Source: Streptomyces chumphonensis | GTDB lineage: Bacteria; Actinomycetota; Actinomycetes; Streptomycetales; Streptomycetaceae | Direction of reading: 5' to 3' | Length of the DNA stretch: 64,000 nt | NCBI RefSeq assembly: GCF_014779715.1 | Contig: NZ_JACXYU010000011.1 | Span: 62,001-126,000 of the forward strand | Part shown: in pieces, positions 17,132 through 27,340 of the stretch | Numbering within the stretch: the stretch's first letter is position 1 | How the letters are laid out: each line of letters starts with the position of its first letter | Position numbers and translations under genes: made by a program | Notes under the pieces: generated by a model | Told to the model about the DNA's origin: nothing | The model's input: the letters and a program-made list of their open reading frames with translations, nothing else | The model's database searches: none

Positions 17132-17199
17132 TGTTTCTCCGGCCGGGCCCGGCAGATCCCGCACGCCCGAGCACGGACCCGCGAGCACCGACAGCGGCG

Positions 17200-17690
17200 T
17201 CGGACGCGAGACGGTCGGGTGAACAGCGGGGCCGGCTCCGCGAGGACGTCTCGACCCCGTTCTCTCGCATAGGCCAGGTCGCCGCTCCCGAAGCGGGCTT
17301 CGCCGTGGTCCGGTCCGAGGGCGGCGACCGCCGCGCCGACAGCTTCCTCGGAGTGGCTCTCGACTTCCAGGAAGGTCGGAAGGTCCGGCCGGGCGTCGAA
17401 GTCGTGGACGACGCCGTCGAGCCGCGCGGGACGACGCCGTCGAGCCGCGCACTCTCCGCGGTAGTTCTGCTGGTACGTGTGGCCGTGCCGCGCTGGTCGC
17501 GCAGCCGCGGCCGCTGCTCCCCCCGCACGGCGTCACTCTCGAAGATCAGACGCGCGAAGAGGCGTGCCCGAAGCCACGCTCGGCGTCGGCGGCCCGGAGC
17601 CGCGCGCGCGTCCCTTCCGCGTCGATCTCCAGGAACGTCGCCTCGTACGCGTTCTGCCCCTGGACGCCTCCGCTGCGGTCCGCACGTTCC
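17200..17690 (-). pseudogene. Decayed CYTH-domain (class IV adenylate cyclase-like) gene
   Basis: No intact frame covers this stretch, but pieces in different minus-strand frames align in order with a CYTH domain. From about 17656: NAYEATFLEIDAEGTRARLR. Then, after a frame change near 17550, ARLFARLIFESDAVRGEQ and PRLRDQRGTATRT. Then LDGVVHDFDARPDLPTFLEV followed by SHSEEAVGAAVAALG and SGDLAYARERGRDVLAEP. The last frame change coincides with a 23-base tandem duplication at 17406-17450. Family knowledge: CYTH proteins start with an E-x-E/A-x-F-like motif and share the PFVELE-SEEAV pattern, matched here. Boundaries are approximate; a sequencing error could explain one lesion but hardly both. 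Confidence 0.7.
17406..17450. repeat. 23-bp tandem duplication within the CYTH pseudogene
   Basis: The 22-base word at 17406-17427 recurs exactly at 17429-17450, period 23. As 23 is not a multiple of 3, it shifts the frame; deleting one copy restores LDGVVHDFD in line with the upstream frame. Confidence 0.85.
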
Positions 17691-17782
17691 CCGGTGCCGC
17701 CCGGCGGATGGCGCATTCGACGCGGTCCGGCCCGACCTCCACACATCCGGAAGCGACCCGGGGGCCGCCCTGTCCCTCATAC

Positions 17783-17813
17783 TGAACGATGGTACAACTA
17801 GTACGTTCGTTCA
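17783..17813. promoter_or_regulatory. 31-bp dyad, probable TetR operator of the efflux operon
   Basis: TGAACGA (17783-17789) mirrors TCGTTCA (17807-17813), and GTAC (17792-17795) mirrors GTAC (17801-17804), all centred on 17798. It sits 20 bases before the efflux gene start, and the second gene of the operon is a TetR repressor. This spacing is typical for a promoter-blocking operator. Confidence 0.75.
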
Positions 17814-17832
17814 ACTGGATCGGAGGGGTGGA

Positions 17833-19386
17833 ATGAGGGCGGAACCTTCGTCACGTGCCGGGTGGCGGGAGTGGGCCGGCCTGGCGGTGCTGGCGCTACC
17901 GACCGCGCTGTTGGGGCTCGATGTCACGGTGCTCTATCTCGTCATCCCGAGCCTGGCCGCGGACCTGCGTCCCACCGCGACGGAGACGTTGTGGATCATG
18001 GACACCTACGGATTCCTCATCGCGGGGTTCCTGATCACCATGGGAACGCTGGGCGACCGGATCGGGCGTCGGCGCCTGCTGATGATCGGCACCGCCGCGT
18101 TCGGCGCGGCCTCGGTCCTCGCGGCGTTCGCCCCCGGCGCCCACTGGCTGATCATGGCCCGGGCAATGCTGGGAGTGGCCGGGGCGACGCTGATGCCCTC
18201 CACGCTGTCCCTGATCAGCGACATGTTCACCGATGCCCGGCAACGGGCGTTGGCGATCGGCGCCTGGGCCACGATGTTCGCACTGGGCATGGCGGCCGGA
18301 CCGGTCGTGGGCGGCGTCCTGGTCGCCGGCTTCTGGTGGGGTGCGGCCTTCCTGGTCGCGCTGCCCGTCAGCGTCTTCGTACTGGTCGCCGCACCGGCGC
18401 TGCTGCCGGAGTCCCGCACCGACGCCGGTCGGCCCGACCTGTGGAGCGTCGTCCTGTCCCTGACGGCGATGCTTCCGGCCGTCTACGCGATCAAGCATGT
18501 CGCCGCCCACGGCGTCGATGCCCGGGCGCTGACCGCCGTCCTGCTCGGCGGCGGCTCGGCCGTCGCGTTCGTCCGTCGCCAACTGCGCCTGAGGGAACCG
18601 CTGTTGGACATGAGGCTCTTCACCAACCGGGCCTTCCCCGCCGCCCTGACCGTCCTGCTGATCGGCCTGGTCGGTTTCGGCGGAATGATGTTCCTGATCA
18701 CGCAGCACCTCCAGCTCGTCACGGGCCTCACGCCGATGGCCGCGGGCCTGTGGATGGGGCCGCCGGCACTGGCCATGCTGGTCGGGGGCATCGGTGCGCC
18801 CCTGGTCGCCACACGCGTCCCGCCGGGGAGCGTGATGGCCTCCGCCCTCGCGCTGTCCCTCGTCGGGTACGCCGTCCTCGCCTTGGCCGGGACCGACAGC
18901 AGGCTGAGTGTGGTCGTCGGGTTCGGGTTCCTCTACTTCGGCCTCGGGGTCATCGCCGCGCTCGGTACCGACATCGTCGTCGGGGCGGCACCGCCGGAGA
19001 GGTCCGGGTCGGCCGCCGCGCTGTCGGAGACCGTGCAGGAACTCGGGATCGCGGCCGGGGTCGCGCTCCTGGGCAGCCTCACCACGGCGATCTACCGGAC
19101 GACGGTCGAGGCCCGGCCCGGACTGCCCCGTTCGGTGGTCGAGCCCTACGGCGACAGCCTCCCCGGCGCGACGTCCGTCGCGGACCAACTGCCGGCAGGG
19201 GCGCTCCGACACGCGCAGGACGCGTTCGTCGGCGGACTCAACACCGCCGCGCTCGTCGCGGGTCTGGCCATCGCCGGAGCAGCGGTCGTCTGCTTCGGGA
19301 CGCTGCGCCACATCCGCCCCATCGGGGACGCGACCCCTGAGACGGAGCCGATAGCCTCGACTCCCGTGAACGGCGATGATCGGTGA
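17833..19386 (+). CDS. DHA2-type MFS multidrug efflux transporter
   Basis: 517 residues from ATG 17833 with GGAGGGG upstream; the longer frame from 17131 reads through the pseudogene and is rejected. About 14 transmembrane helices are visible. Motif A is GTLGDRIGRRRLLMIG (about 74-89), preceded by LWIMDTYGFLIAGFL. LLGLDVTVLYLVIPSL fits the DHA2 signature in helix 1 (EmrB/QacA group). It is a proton-driven exporter of toxic or self-made compounds in the cytoplasmic membrane. It is followed 5 bases later by its TetR regulator. Confidence 0.93.
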   Translation: MRAEPSSRAGWREWAGLAVLALPTALLGLDVTVLYLVIPSLAADLRPTATETLWIMDTYGFLIAGFLITMGTLGDRIGRRRLLMIGTAAFGAASVLAAFAPGAHWLIMARAMLGVAGATLMPSTLSLISDMFTDARQRALAIGAWATMFALGMAAGPVVGGVLVAGFWWGAAFLVALPVSVFVLVAAPALLPESRTDAGRPDLWSVVLSLTAMLPAVYAIKHVAAHGVDARALTAVLLGGGSAVAFVRRQLRLREPLLDMRLFTNRAFPAALTVLLIGLVGFGGMMFLITQHLQLVTGLTPMAAGLWMGPPALAMLVGGIGAPLVATRVPPGSVMASALALSLVGYAVLALAGTDSRLSVVVGFGFLYFGLGVIAALGTDIVVGAAPPERSGSAAALSETVQELGIAAGVALLGSLTTAIYRTTVEARPGLPRSVVEPYGDSLPGATSVADQLPAGALRHAQDAFVGGLNTAALVAGLAIAGAAVVCFGTLRHIRPIGDATPETEPIASTPVNGDDR

Positions 19387-19391
19387 GGTCA

Positions 19392-19961
19392 ATGGCGGAC
19401 GAGCAGGACACGGTCGATGGGCGCACGCTGCGCGGTCAACGCCGCCGAGCCCAGATCATCGAGGCAACGCTCGCGGTCGTCCGCCGCGACGGAGCCGCCG
19501 GTGTGACGCACCGGACCGTCGCCAAGGAGGCGGGCATCACCACCAGCCTGACCCTCTACTACTTCGCCACACTCGACGACTTGCTGGTCGCCGCCTTGAC
19601 CAGCGTCACCAGCGAGTACACCCACCGCATCCGCCGACTCGTCGAAACCGAGGACGACCCTCTCGACGGGCTCGCCCGGCTCATCGCTGAATCCGCGGGG
19701 CCGGGCCGCGAGCGCGCCCTGGCCGAACGTGAGCTGTCCACCCTGGCCGCTCGCCGCCCCGTCCTGCGCCCCGCGGCCCGAGGCTGGCGCGACACCGTGG
19801 CCGAACTCGCCCGCACACAGACCGACGAGCCGGACGCCGTCGAGGCGTTCGTCGCCCTGTGCGACGGGCTGTGTGCGGCCATTCTGCTCGAATGCCACGA
19901 TGCCGACCCGGACCACATCCGGGCGGTCCTGGGTAGGGCGCTACGAGGAACCACCCCCTAG
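19392..19961 (+). CDS. TetR family repressor of the efflux pump
   Basis: 189 residues from ATG 19392. The helix-turn-helix reads AAGVTHRTVAKEAGITTSL followed by TLYYFATLDDLLVAAL (about 33-67). The C-terminal ligand domain contains LAERELSTLAARRPVLRP. It is co-transcribed with the DHA2 pump and very likely binds the 31-bp dyad before it. The inducing ligand is unknown. Confidence 0.92.
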   Translation: MADEQDTVDGRTLRGQRRRAQIIEATLAVVRRDGAAGVTHRTVAKEAGITTSLTLYYFATLDDLLVAALTSVTSEYTHRIRRLVETEDDPLDGLARLIAESAGPGRERALAERELSTLAARRPVLRPAARGWRDTVAELARTQTDEPDAVEAFVALCDGLCAAILLECHDADPDHIRAVLGRALRGTTP

Positions 19962-19994
19962 CCTCCGGGCGGTTCGCGGACCGGTGCGGACGTC

Positions 19995-20990
19995 TCAGGT
20001 GACGCGGGCGGAGGGCTTCGCCGGGAGGAGCCGGGGCACGACGCGGACGTAGGCGACCATGCCGACCACTTCGACCAGCGTCTGGGTGACCACGACGACG
20101 GCCGCCACGGCGAGCTCGTCCGGCAGGGCGAGAGCCAGCGGCAGGACGACCAGGGAGTTGCGGGTGGCACCGGAGAAGACGATCGCGCGCCCGGCCGGGA
20201 CGTCCAGGCGGAAGAGGCGGGCCACGGCCTTTCCGGCGAACGCCATGACGAGCAGGAAGGCGACGTAGAACGGGACGACGGCCGCGACATCGCCGAAGCC
20301 GTCGTCGAGCCCGGGGACCTGGGAGGCGACGACGACGAGCAGGGTCGCCGCCATCAGCGGCACCATCGTGGTGGTCGCCGCGTCGGCCACCGCCCGTCCG
20401 GCCGGTCGGCGCGCGGCCCACGCCTGGAGGGCCCACGCGAGGAGCAGCGGCAGGACGATCAGGGTCAGGAACGCCTCGACGAACGGCGCGGCCTCGACGA
20501 CGTCGGCCAGCCCGGAGCCCATGAACAGGTACAGGAAGCCCGGCAGCAGGACCGTCTGCGCGACGAGGAGCAGCGGGGTGGCGGCCAGCAGCCTGCGGTG
20601 CGAGCCGCCGGCCAGCCCGCAGAAGACGATGACGTAGTCCACGCACGGGCACAGCAGCACCAGCAGGACACCGAGCCGAACGGCCTGGTCGGCGGGGAGG
20701 AACGGGAACAGGGCGGCGACCGCAAGCGGCACCACCGCGAAGTTCACGAGGAGCGCGGCGGACAGGAACCGGCCGTCGCGCAGTGAACGGACCAGGTCGG
20801 CGGCCGGGACCTGCAGGAAGGTGACGAGGAGCAGTGCGCCGAGCACCGGGTTGATCGCGTGCGCCAGGCCCGGGGCGAGGGTCGGCGCCGTCCGGCCGAG
20901 CAGGGCTCCCGCGGCGAGCGCGACCACGTAGACCGCGACCTGGTGACGTTCCATGCGGCCGACGAGCCCCCGCGACCCCTGCTGCGACAC
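19995..20990 (-). CDS. Arsenic resistance / bile acid:sodium symporter-type transporter
   Basis: 331 residues with about 10 transmembrane helices. The conserved segment is LVLLCPCVDYVIVFCGLAGG (about 112-131), where ArsB/ACR3-like members carry a Cys-rich loop, and FSGATRNSLVVLPLALALP lies near the end, a typical BASS-superfamily crossing. It likely exports arsenite or another small anion; no arsR, arsC or other ars gene is adjacent, so the substrate is uncertain. The GTG start has GGGAGCGG upstream. It converges with the TetR gene with 33 bases between. Confidence 0.85.
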   Translation of the reverse strand: MSQQGSRGLVGRMERHQVAVYVVALAAGALLGRTAPTLAPGLAHAINPVLGALLLVTFLQVPAADLVRSLRDGRFLSAALLVNFAVVPLAVAALFPFLPADQAVRLGVLLVLLCPCVDYVIVFCGLAGGSHRRLLAATPLLLVAQTVLLPGFLYLFMGSGLADVVEAAPFVEAFLTLIVLPLLLAWALQAWAARRPAGRAVADAATTTMVPLMAATLLVVVASQVPGLDDGFGDVAAVVPFYVAFLLVMAFAGKAVARLFRLDVPAGRAIVFSGATRNSLVVLPLALALPDELAVAAVVVVTQTLVEVVGMVAYVRVVPRLLPAKPSARVT

Positions 20991-21194
20991 CCGCGCCGCT
21001 CCCTCCCGTGCGTTCGACGGCCGCCCGGTGGTGGCCCCGTCCCATCCTCACAGACGGCCCGGCGCGGGCCCACGCCTCGCGCACCGTGCGTACGGAAGTC
21101 CTGACGTGGAGTTATTGACGAACTTCTAGCTCGGCTGGAGGCGCTATGGGCGGTCGGCGGTCGAGATGGCTGGATATCGTCGTCCGGTGAGCAC

Positions 21195-22574
21195 GTGTGG
21201 GGAGCCCACGGGCGACGGTGTGCCGTGGCCCTGGTGAAGAGGAACCGGCCGCTGCTGCGGCATCCGGCCCAGATGGTCGTGGCCGGATTCGCGACGGCCG
21301 TCGCGGCCGGGACCGGTCTGCTGATGCTGCCGGCCGCCAAGGCGGGCCCGGGTGGGGCCGACGCCGTGGAGGCGCTGTTCACGGCGGCCTCGGCCGTCTG
21401 CGTCACCGGGCTCGTCGTCGTCGACACCCCCTCGTACTGGTCGGGGTTCGGGCAGGCGGTCATCCTGGGGCTGATCCAGGTCGGCGGCTTCGGCATCATG
21501 ACGTTCGCCTCCGTCCTGGTGATGCTGGTGTCCCACCGGCTCGGGCTGCGGGCCCGTCTCAGGGCCGCGTCGGAGACCAAGTCGCTCGGGCTGGGTGAGA
21601 TCCGCTCGGTGGTCGTCGGTGTGGTGAAGGCATCGCTGCTCATCGAGGCGGTGATCGCGTTCGTCCTGACCCTCCGGTTCGGGCTGGGCTATGACACGCC
21701 CTGGCCGGAGGCACTGTGGCTGGGGGCCTTCCACTCCGTCTCGGCCTTCAACAACGCGGGGTTCGCCCTCTACTCGGACAGTCTGATGGGGTTCGTGGGC
21801 GACCCGTGGATCTGTCTGCCCATCGCCTCGGCCGTCATCGCGGGCGGCCTGGGCTTCCCCGTCCTGTTCGAGCTGCGGCGGCGCTGGCGCCGGCCACGCG
21901 GCTGGTCCCTGCACACGAAGATCGTGCTGGCCGCCAGCTCGGGGTTCCTCGTCGGGGGCACGCTGTTCGTCACCGCGCTCGAGTGGGGCAATCCCGGAAC
22001 GCTGGGGCCCCTCGACGTCCCCGGCAAGCTCCTGGCGGGGTTCTTCCAGGGCGTCATGCCCCGCACGGCGGGGTTCAACAGCGTGGACACGGCGGAGATG
22101 AATCCGGCCACGTGGCTGGGCATGGACGTGCTCATGTTCGTGGGCGGCGCGAGCGCCGGGACGGCGGGCGGCATCAAGGTGACGACGTTCGCCGTGCTGT
22201 TCTTCGTCATCTACGCCGAGGTGCGCGGCGAGGCGTCGGTGAACATCTTCCACCGGCGGTTGCAGGGCGACGTCCAGCGGCAGGCGCTGACGGTCGTGCT
22301 GCTGTCCGTGGCGGCCGTGGTGGGCTCGACGGTGGTGTTCCTGGTCTTCACCGACTTCAGCCTCGACCGGTCCCTCTTCGAGGTGACGTCCGCCTTCGCG
22401 ACGGTCGGCCTGTCCACGGGCATCACGGCTGACCTGCCCGCCCCCGAACAGCTCCTGCTCGTCGCGCTGATGTTCATCGGCCGGCTCGGCCCCATCACCG
22501 TGGCGTCCGCCCTGGCCCTGCGCCAGCGCGCCCGCCTCTACGACTTCCCCGAGGAGCGACCCGTCATTGGCTAG
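21195..22574 (+). CDS. TrkH/KtrB-type potassium uptake channel subunit
   Basis: 459 residues. Four M1-P-M2 repeats are marked by filter loops: SAVCVTGL, SAFNNAGF, PRTAGFNS and ATVGLSTG, each keeping its glycine. It carries potassium (or K/Na) inward across the membrane. The start is uncertain: GTG 21195 or GTG 21225, neither with an ideal ribosome site. The last 8 bases overlap the RCK subunit gene, so the two are translationally linked. Confidence 0.92.
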   Translation: MWGAHGRRCAVALVKRNRPLLRHPAQMVVAGFATAVAAGTGLLMLPAAKAGPGGADAVEALFTAASAVCVTGLVVVDTPSYWSGFGQAVILGLIQVGGFGIMTFASVLVMLVSHRLGLRARLRAASETKSLGLGEIRSVVVGVVKASLLIEAVIAFVLTLRFGLGYDTPWPEALWLGAFHSVSAFNNAGFALYSDSLMGFVGDPWICLPIASAVIAGGLGFPVLFELRRRWRRPRGWSLHTKIVLAASSGFLVGGTLFVTALEWGNPGTLGPLDVPGKLLAGFFQGVMPRTAGFNSVDTAEMNPATWLGMDVLMFVGGASAGTAGGIKVTTFAVLFFVIYAEVRGEASVNIFHRRLQGDVQRQALTVVLLSVAAVVGSTVVFLVFTDFSLDRSLFEVTSAFATVGLSTGITADLPAPEQLLLVALMFIGRLGPITVASALALRQRARLYDFPEERPVIG

Positions 22575-23256
22575 GAAACGCAGCGCCACGAGCCGCCGGA
22601 AGGTGGAGAGCGATTCCGTCGTCGTCATCGGTCTGGGCCGCTTCGGCCGCTCGCTCGCCCTGGAGCTGGTCGACGAGCAGACCGAGGTGCTCGGGATCGA
22701 CGAGGACCTGGAAGTGGTGCAGTCCCTGTCCGGGGCGCTGACCCACGCGGTGCGCGCCGACTCCACCAAGGAGGACGTGCTGCGCCAACTCGGGGTGCAC
22801 GAGTTCGACCGCGCCGTGGTGGCCATCGGGACCGACATCGAGGCGAGCATCCTCACCGCGTCGCTGCTGATCTCCTTCGGTGTCCGGGATGTCTGGGCGA
22901 AGGCCATCAGCGAGGCGCACGGACGCATCCTCGCCCAGCTCGGGGTCCACCACGTCGTCTACCCCGAGCACGACATGGGGCGGCGGGTCGCCCACCTCGT
23001 CCGTGGCCGGATGCTCGACTACATCGAGTTCGAGGACGACTTCGCGATGGTCAAGACGCGGCCCCCCGCCGAGATCGTCGGCCTCCGGCTGGCCGACAGC
23101 GGGGTCCGCTCGCGCTTCGGGGTGACCGTCGTCGCGGTCAAGCGTCCCGGCGAGGGGTTCACCTACGCGACGGCGGACACCGTGCTCGACGCGGAGGACA
23201 CGATCATCGTCGCCGGACGCACCCGGCAGAGCGAGCGCTTCAGCGACCTGCGCTGA
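22567..23256 (+). CDS. TrkA/KtrA-type RCK regulatory subunit
   Basis: 229 residues from TTG 22567 with GAGGAG 8 bases upstream. RCK-N holds the nucleotide-binding VVVIGLGRFGRSLALEL (about 18-34) with acidic ELGID-like strand end. RCK-C (about 150-229) contains VRSRFGVTVVAVKRPG and the strand DTIIVAG. It forms the cytosolic ring that gates the adjacent channel in response to ATP/ADP or NAD(H). Its overlap with the channel gene ensures matched synthesis. Confidence 0.93.
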   Translation: MARKRSATSRRKVESDSVVVIGLGRFGRSLALELVDEQTEVLGIDEDLEVVQSLSGALTHAVRADSTKEDVLRQLGVHEFDRAVVAIGTDIEASILTASLLISFGVRDVWAKAISEAHGRILAQLGVHHVVYPEHDMGRRVAHLVRGRMLDYIEFEDDFAMVKTRPPAEIVGLRLADSGVRSRFGVTVVAVKRPGEGFTYATADTVLDAEDTIIVAGRTRQSERFSDLR

Positions 23257-23377
23257 GCGGTGCCGCGTCCGGCGTCGACACCGGTGACCGGGGACGTTTC
23301 GGGGCGCCCTGAAAAGCTGGTCCGTGCCGCCGGACCGCTTCTACGCTGCGGGGTGTGCCGGGGGACGCCACGGCACG

Positions 23378-23423
23378 GCGCCCGGCCCGGGGGTGACGCG
23401 GGGGAACCCCTCGGGCCGGGCGC
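23378..23423. terminator. Hairpin between the potassium operon and subtilase gene
   Basis: A 17-base arm (23378-23394) pairs with 23406-23423 with one extra base; the genes converge here, so it can end both. Confidence 0.75.
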
Positions 23424-23429
23424 GCCGCG

Positions 23430-24629
<1,200 letters not shown>

Positions 24630-24763
24630 CAGCGGTGCCTCTCGGACGGGGTCGGCGCGCGGCCCCCGGCACGCCCGCGGTCCGCATGACGTGTGCGACG
24701 GCCGTCGCCAGGACCATCGTCAGCGCCACGCCGTGGGCTTGAGCCCCTTCACCCGTCCGGTGG

Positions 24764-25771
24764 TCACCCGGCCGGTGGTGGCCCGGCCGGGGATTCGGCC
24801 CCCGGGTCCCCCGCCAGGAGCGGGCTCCCGTGGCGCAGCAGCCACCGGCGGTAGGCGTCGCAGCCCCGCGCGATCTCCGTGTACGCCTCGCGCAGGGCGG
24901 AGAAGACCTCGTCCGCGTCGGTCCCGGGAGCCGGGGAGGGGCGGGAGACGAGCAGGAGGCGGACGGTGAGCGGGTCGCCGGCGAGCGGGCGGACCACCAG
25001 CCCGGGTCGGCTGGCCGAGGTGGGCTGGCACGGCATGACGACCTCGCCTGCCGCTGTGAGGATGCCGGCGGTGTTGTAGTCGCCGAGGACGACTTTGGGG
25101 TTGAGCCCGGCGGCCGCGAAGACGCGGCGCAGACCGTCCCATTCGCCGTCGGCGGCCGGGTCGACCATCCAGCTGTCCTGGGCGACGTCCGCGAGGTCGA
25201 TCTCCGCACGGTGGGCGGCGGGGTGGGAGGCGGACACGGCCACGAACTGCGGCTCCCGTTCGACGAGGACGCGCTGCTCCAGGCCGGGTGGCGGCTGCAA
25301 CGGGCAGCCGGCGACCTCGTGGACGAAGGCCGCGTCGAGCTGTCCGGCGGCGACCATCCGCAGGAGGAGGTTGGCCGAGACCTCGAAGTGCACGGTGGTG
25401 TCGACACCGGGGTAGCGGGCGTGCAGTCGGCGCAGCCAGCCGACGACGGTGCTGCTGCCCGTTCCGCCGGTGCTGCCGACCCGCAGTCGTGCCTCGTCGG
25501 TCCGCAGCACGGCCTCACGGGCCTCGGTGATGAGCGCCGCCATCTCGGCGACGATGGGCCGGGCGCGGCTGAGGACGGTGCGTCCTAAGGGAGTGGGACG
25601 GCTGCCGGTGCGCTCCCGGACGAACAGCCGACCGCCCAGCGCGTTCTCGATGCGCCGCAGCTGTGTCGTCAACGAGGGTTGGGTCATGCTGAGTCGGCGT
25701 GCGGCGGCGCGGACGCTGCCCGCGTCGGCGATCGCACACAGGGCTCGCAGGTGCCTGACTTCCAACTCCAC
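24764..25771 (-). CDS. LysR family regulator of snapalysin
   Basis: 335 residues from GTG 25771. The N-terminal winged helix-turn-helix reads LRALCAIADAGSVRAAARRLSMTQPSLTTQLRRIE-like (about 8-42), with the effector-binding domain from about 95 (LRVGSTGGTGSSTVV). In Streptomyces, snapalysin genes are transcribed divergently from such a LysR activator; the arrangement here matches exactly. A Pro/Gly/Ala tail ends the protein. Confidence 0.92.
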   Translation of the reverse strand: MELEVRHLRALCAIADAGSVRAAARRLSMTQPSLTTQLRRIENALGGRLFVRERTGSRPTPLGRTVLSRARPIVAEMAALITEAREAVLRTDEARLRVGSTGGTGSSTVVGWLRRLHARYPGVDTTVHFEVSANLLLRMVAAGQLDAAFVHEVAGCPLQPPPGLEQRVLVEREPQFVAVSASHPAAHRAEIDLADVAQDSWMVDPAADGEWDGLRRVFAAAGLNPKVVLGDYNTAGILTAAGEVVMPCQPTSASRPGLVVRPLAGDPLTVRLLLVSRPSPAPGTDADEVFSALREAYTEIARGCDAYRRWLLRHGSPLLAGDPGAESPAGPPPAG

Positions 25772-25846
25772 GCCCGGAGAATAGCCGCGGGCTCCGCAGC
25801 GTCACCAGAGGTGTGACCACGCTGGTCGGGCGGGCGCGGCGCGGGT

Positions 25847-25863
25847 GATAGCCCCGTCCTATC
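25847..25863. promoter_or_regulatory. Candidate LysR binding site between lysR and snapalysin
   Basis: GATAG (25847-25851) and CTATC (25859-25863) form an inverted repeat with 7 bases between. A T-N11-A pair is present (25849, 25861), the form expected for LysR-type sites. It lies 76 bases from the lysR start and 135 bases from the snapalysin start. Confidence 0.6.
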
Positions 25864-25997
25864 GCCTGGTGGCATCCTTCCCGCGCCCCGCCCGTGGCCC
25901 GGACACTCGCCTGGACCGCGATTCATCCGGCTCCGACCGGCCGCAACCCCCCACTCCACGGCGGCCGGTCGGTGCCCGGACGAGGAAGGGACCCCCC

Positions 25998-26693
25998 ATG
26001 AAGTACCCGAAGCATGTCTTCTCCGCTGCCGTGGGCCTGGCCATGGCGGCGGGCCTCGCCGCCGTTCCGGCCACGACCACGGCGGCGGCCCCCGCCGCCC
26101 CGGACGGCCCGGCCCAGGCCGAACGGGCCTTCACCACCGCCGCCTTCACCGGCCCCAGGACCCCGAGCGCGGCCGTCTCCGACCAGGAGGCCACGCGGGC
26201 GTTCTTCGAGGCCGTGCGGGCCTCGGCGATGGAGAAGTACGCGGAGAACCCCGGCGCCCAGGCCGTGACGGTGACCTACGACGCCAGCCGCGCGCCGAGC
26301 TTCCGCACGCAGATCGCCCGCTCCACCCAGATATGGAACGCCTCCGTGAGCAGCGTGCAGCTGCGGGAGGGGTCGGGCGCGGACTTCCGCTACTACGAGG
26401 GCAACAGCTCGCGCGGCTCGTACGCCTACACCGACGGGCGGGGCAACGGCTACATCTTCCTCGACTACCGGCAGAACCAGGTCTACGACTCCACCCGCGT
26501 GACCACGCACGAGACCGGTCACGTGCTCGGCCTTCCGGACAACTACTCCGGGCCGTGCAGCGAGTTGATGTCCGGCGGCGGGCCCGGGCCGTCGTGCACC
26601 AACGCGTACCCGAACCGCAACGAGATCAACCGGGTGAACTCCCTGTGGAGCTACGGCCTCTCCGCCTTCGACAAGGAGCTCTCGGCCAAGTGA
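25998..26693 (+). CDS. Snapalysin-type secreted zinc metalloprotease (M7)
   Basis: 231 residues from ATG 25998 (MKYPKHVFSAAVGLAMAAGL), which gives a signal peptide of about 30 residues; the frame upstream is noncoding. A propeptide runs to about residue 85. The metzincin site is HETGHVLGLPD, with His171, His175 and Asp181 as zinc ligands and Glu172 as base, followed by a Met-turn LMSGG and a Cys pair. Snapalysins cleave casein-like substrates after aromatic residues. Followed by a strong hairpin; activated by the divergent LysR. Confidence 0.95.
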   Translation: MKYPKHVFSAAVGLAMAAGLAAVPATTTAAAPAAPDGPAQAERAFTTAAFTGPRTPSAAVSDQEATRAFFEAVRASAMEKYAENPGAQAVTVTYDASRAPSFRTQIARSTQIWNASVSSVQLREGSGADFRYYEGNSSRGSYAYTDGRGNGYIFLDYRQNQVYDSTRVTTHETGHVLGLPDNYSGPCSELMSGGGPGPSCTNAYPNRNEINRVNSLWSYGLSAFDKELSAK

Positions 26694-26757
26694 GCCCGGC
26701 GGCCGGGGCGCGTGCTCTCCCCCGGCCGCCGAGGGGCCGGCCCGAACGGCCCCGGTC

Positions 26758-26798
26758 CGCGGTGCCCGTCCGACCGAGGGGGTCGGGCGGGCACCGCG
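26758..26798 (+). terminator. Hairpin terminator after snapalysin
   Basis: 18-base arms (26758-26775 with 26781-26798) pair with one G-T wobble around a 5-base loop. Confidence 0.8.
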
Positions 26799-26854
26799 CT
26801 GTCGGTGCCGCCTGCCATGCTGGGTGTCCGGAACCGAGGAACGAGGGGGACACC

Positions 26855-27340
26855 GTGCTGCCGCCCGCCACCGACTCCATGTGCCTGCTGGCCGCCGCCG
26901 TGATCGTGCACGACGCGCGGCACGACCGGGTGCTGCTTCTACGGCGCGGGCCACGGGCCAAGTTCGCGCGCGGACGGCTGGACCTGCCGGTGGGGAAGGC
27001 CGAGCCGGGCGAGCCCGTCACCGTCTCGGCCGCCCGCGAGCTGCGCGAGGAGACGGGGCTGGTGGTCGCCCCCGAGGAGCTGGAACTCGTCCACGTCGTG
27101 CACGGCGCGCACGGGGCGGAGGCGCCCGGCGGCTACCTGACGGTGGTCTTCGGAGCGCGGTCGTGGTCCGGGGAGCTGGTCAACGCCGAGCCCGAGAAGC
27201 ACTCCTGGGTCGGCTGGGTCCCCGTGGACGAGATCCCCGCGGACGCCGTGGCGCCCACCCCGGAGGCCGTGGCCCGCTACCGGGCCGGGCAGCGCCGGGT
27301 GCTGCTCACCGGCTGGGAGCCAGCCGCCACAGCGAGGTGA
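26855..27340 (+). CDS. Nudix hydrolase
   Basis: 161 residues from GTG 26855 with GAGGGGG 5-6 bases upstream. The complete Nudix box GKAEPGEPVTVSAARELREE followed by TGL (about 48-70) provides the Mg-binding REx2EE core. It starts with LAAAVIVHDARHDRVLLLRRG. It hydrolyses a nucleoside diphosphate linked to another moiety; the substrate is unknown. The last 35 bases overlap the convergent methyltransferase gene. Confidence 0.92.
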   Translation: MLPPATDSMCLLAAAVIVHDARHDRVLLLRRGPRAKFARGRLDLPVGKAEPGEPVTVSAARELREETGLVVAPEELELVHVVHGAHGAEAPGGYLTVVFGARSWSGELVNAEPEKHSWVGWVPVDEIPADAVAPTPEAVARYRAGQRRVLLTGWEPAATAR

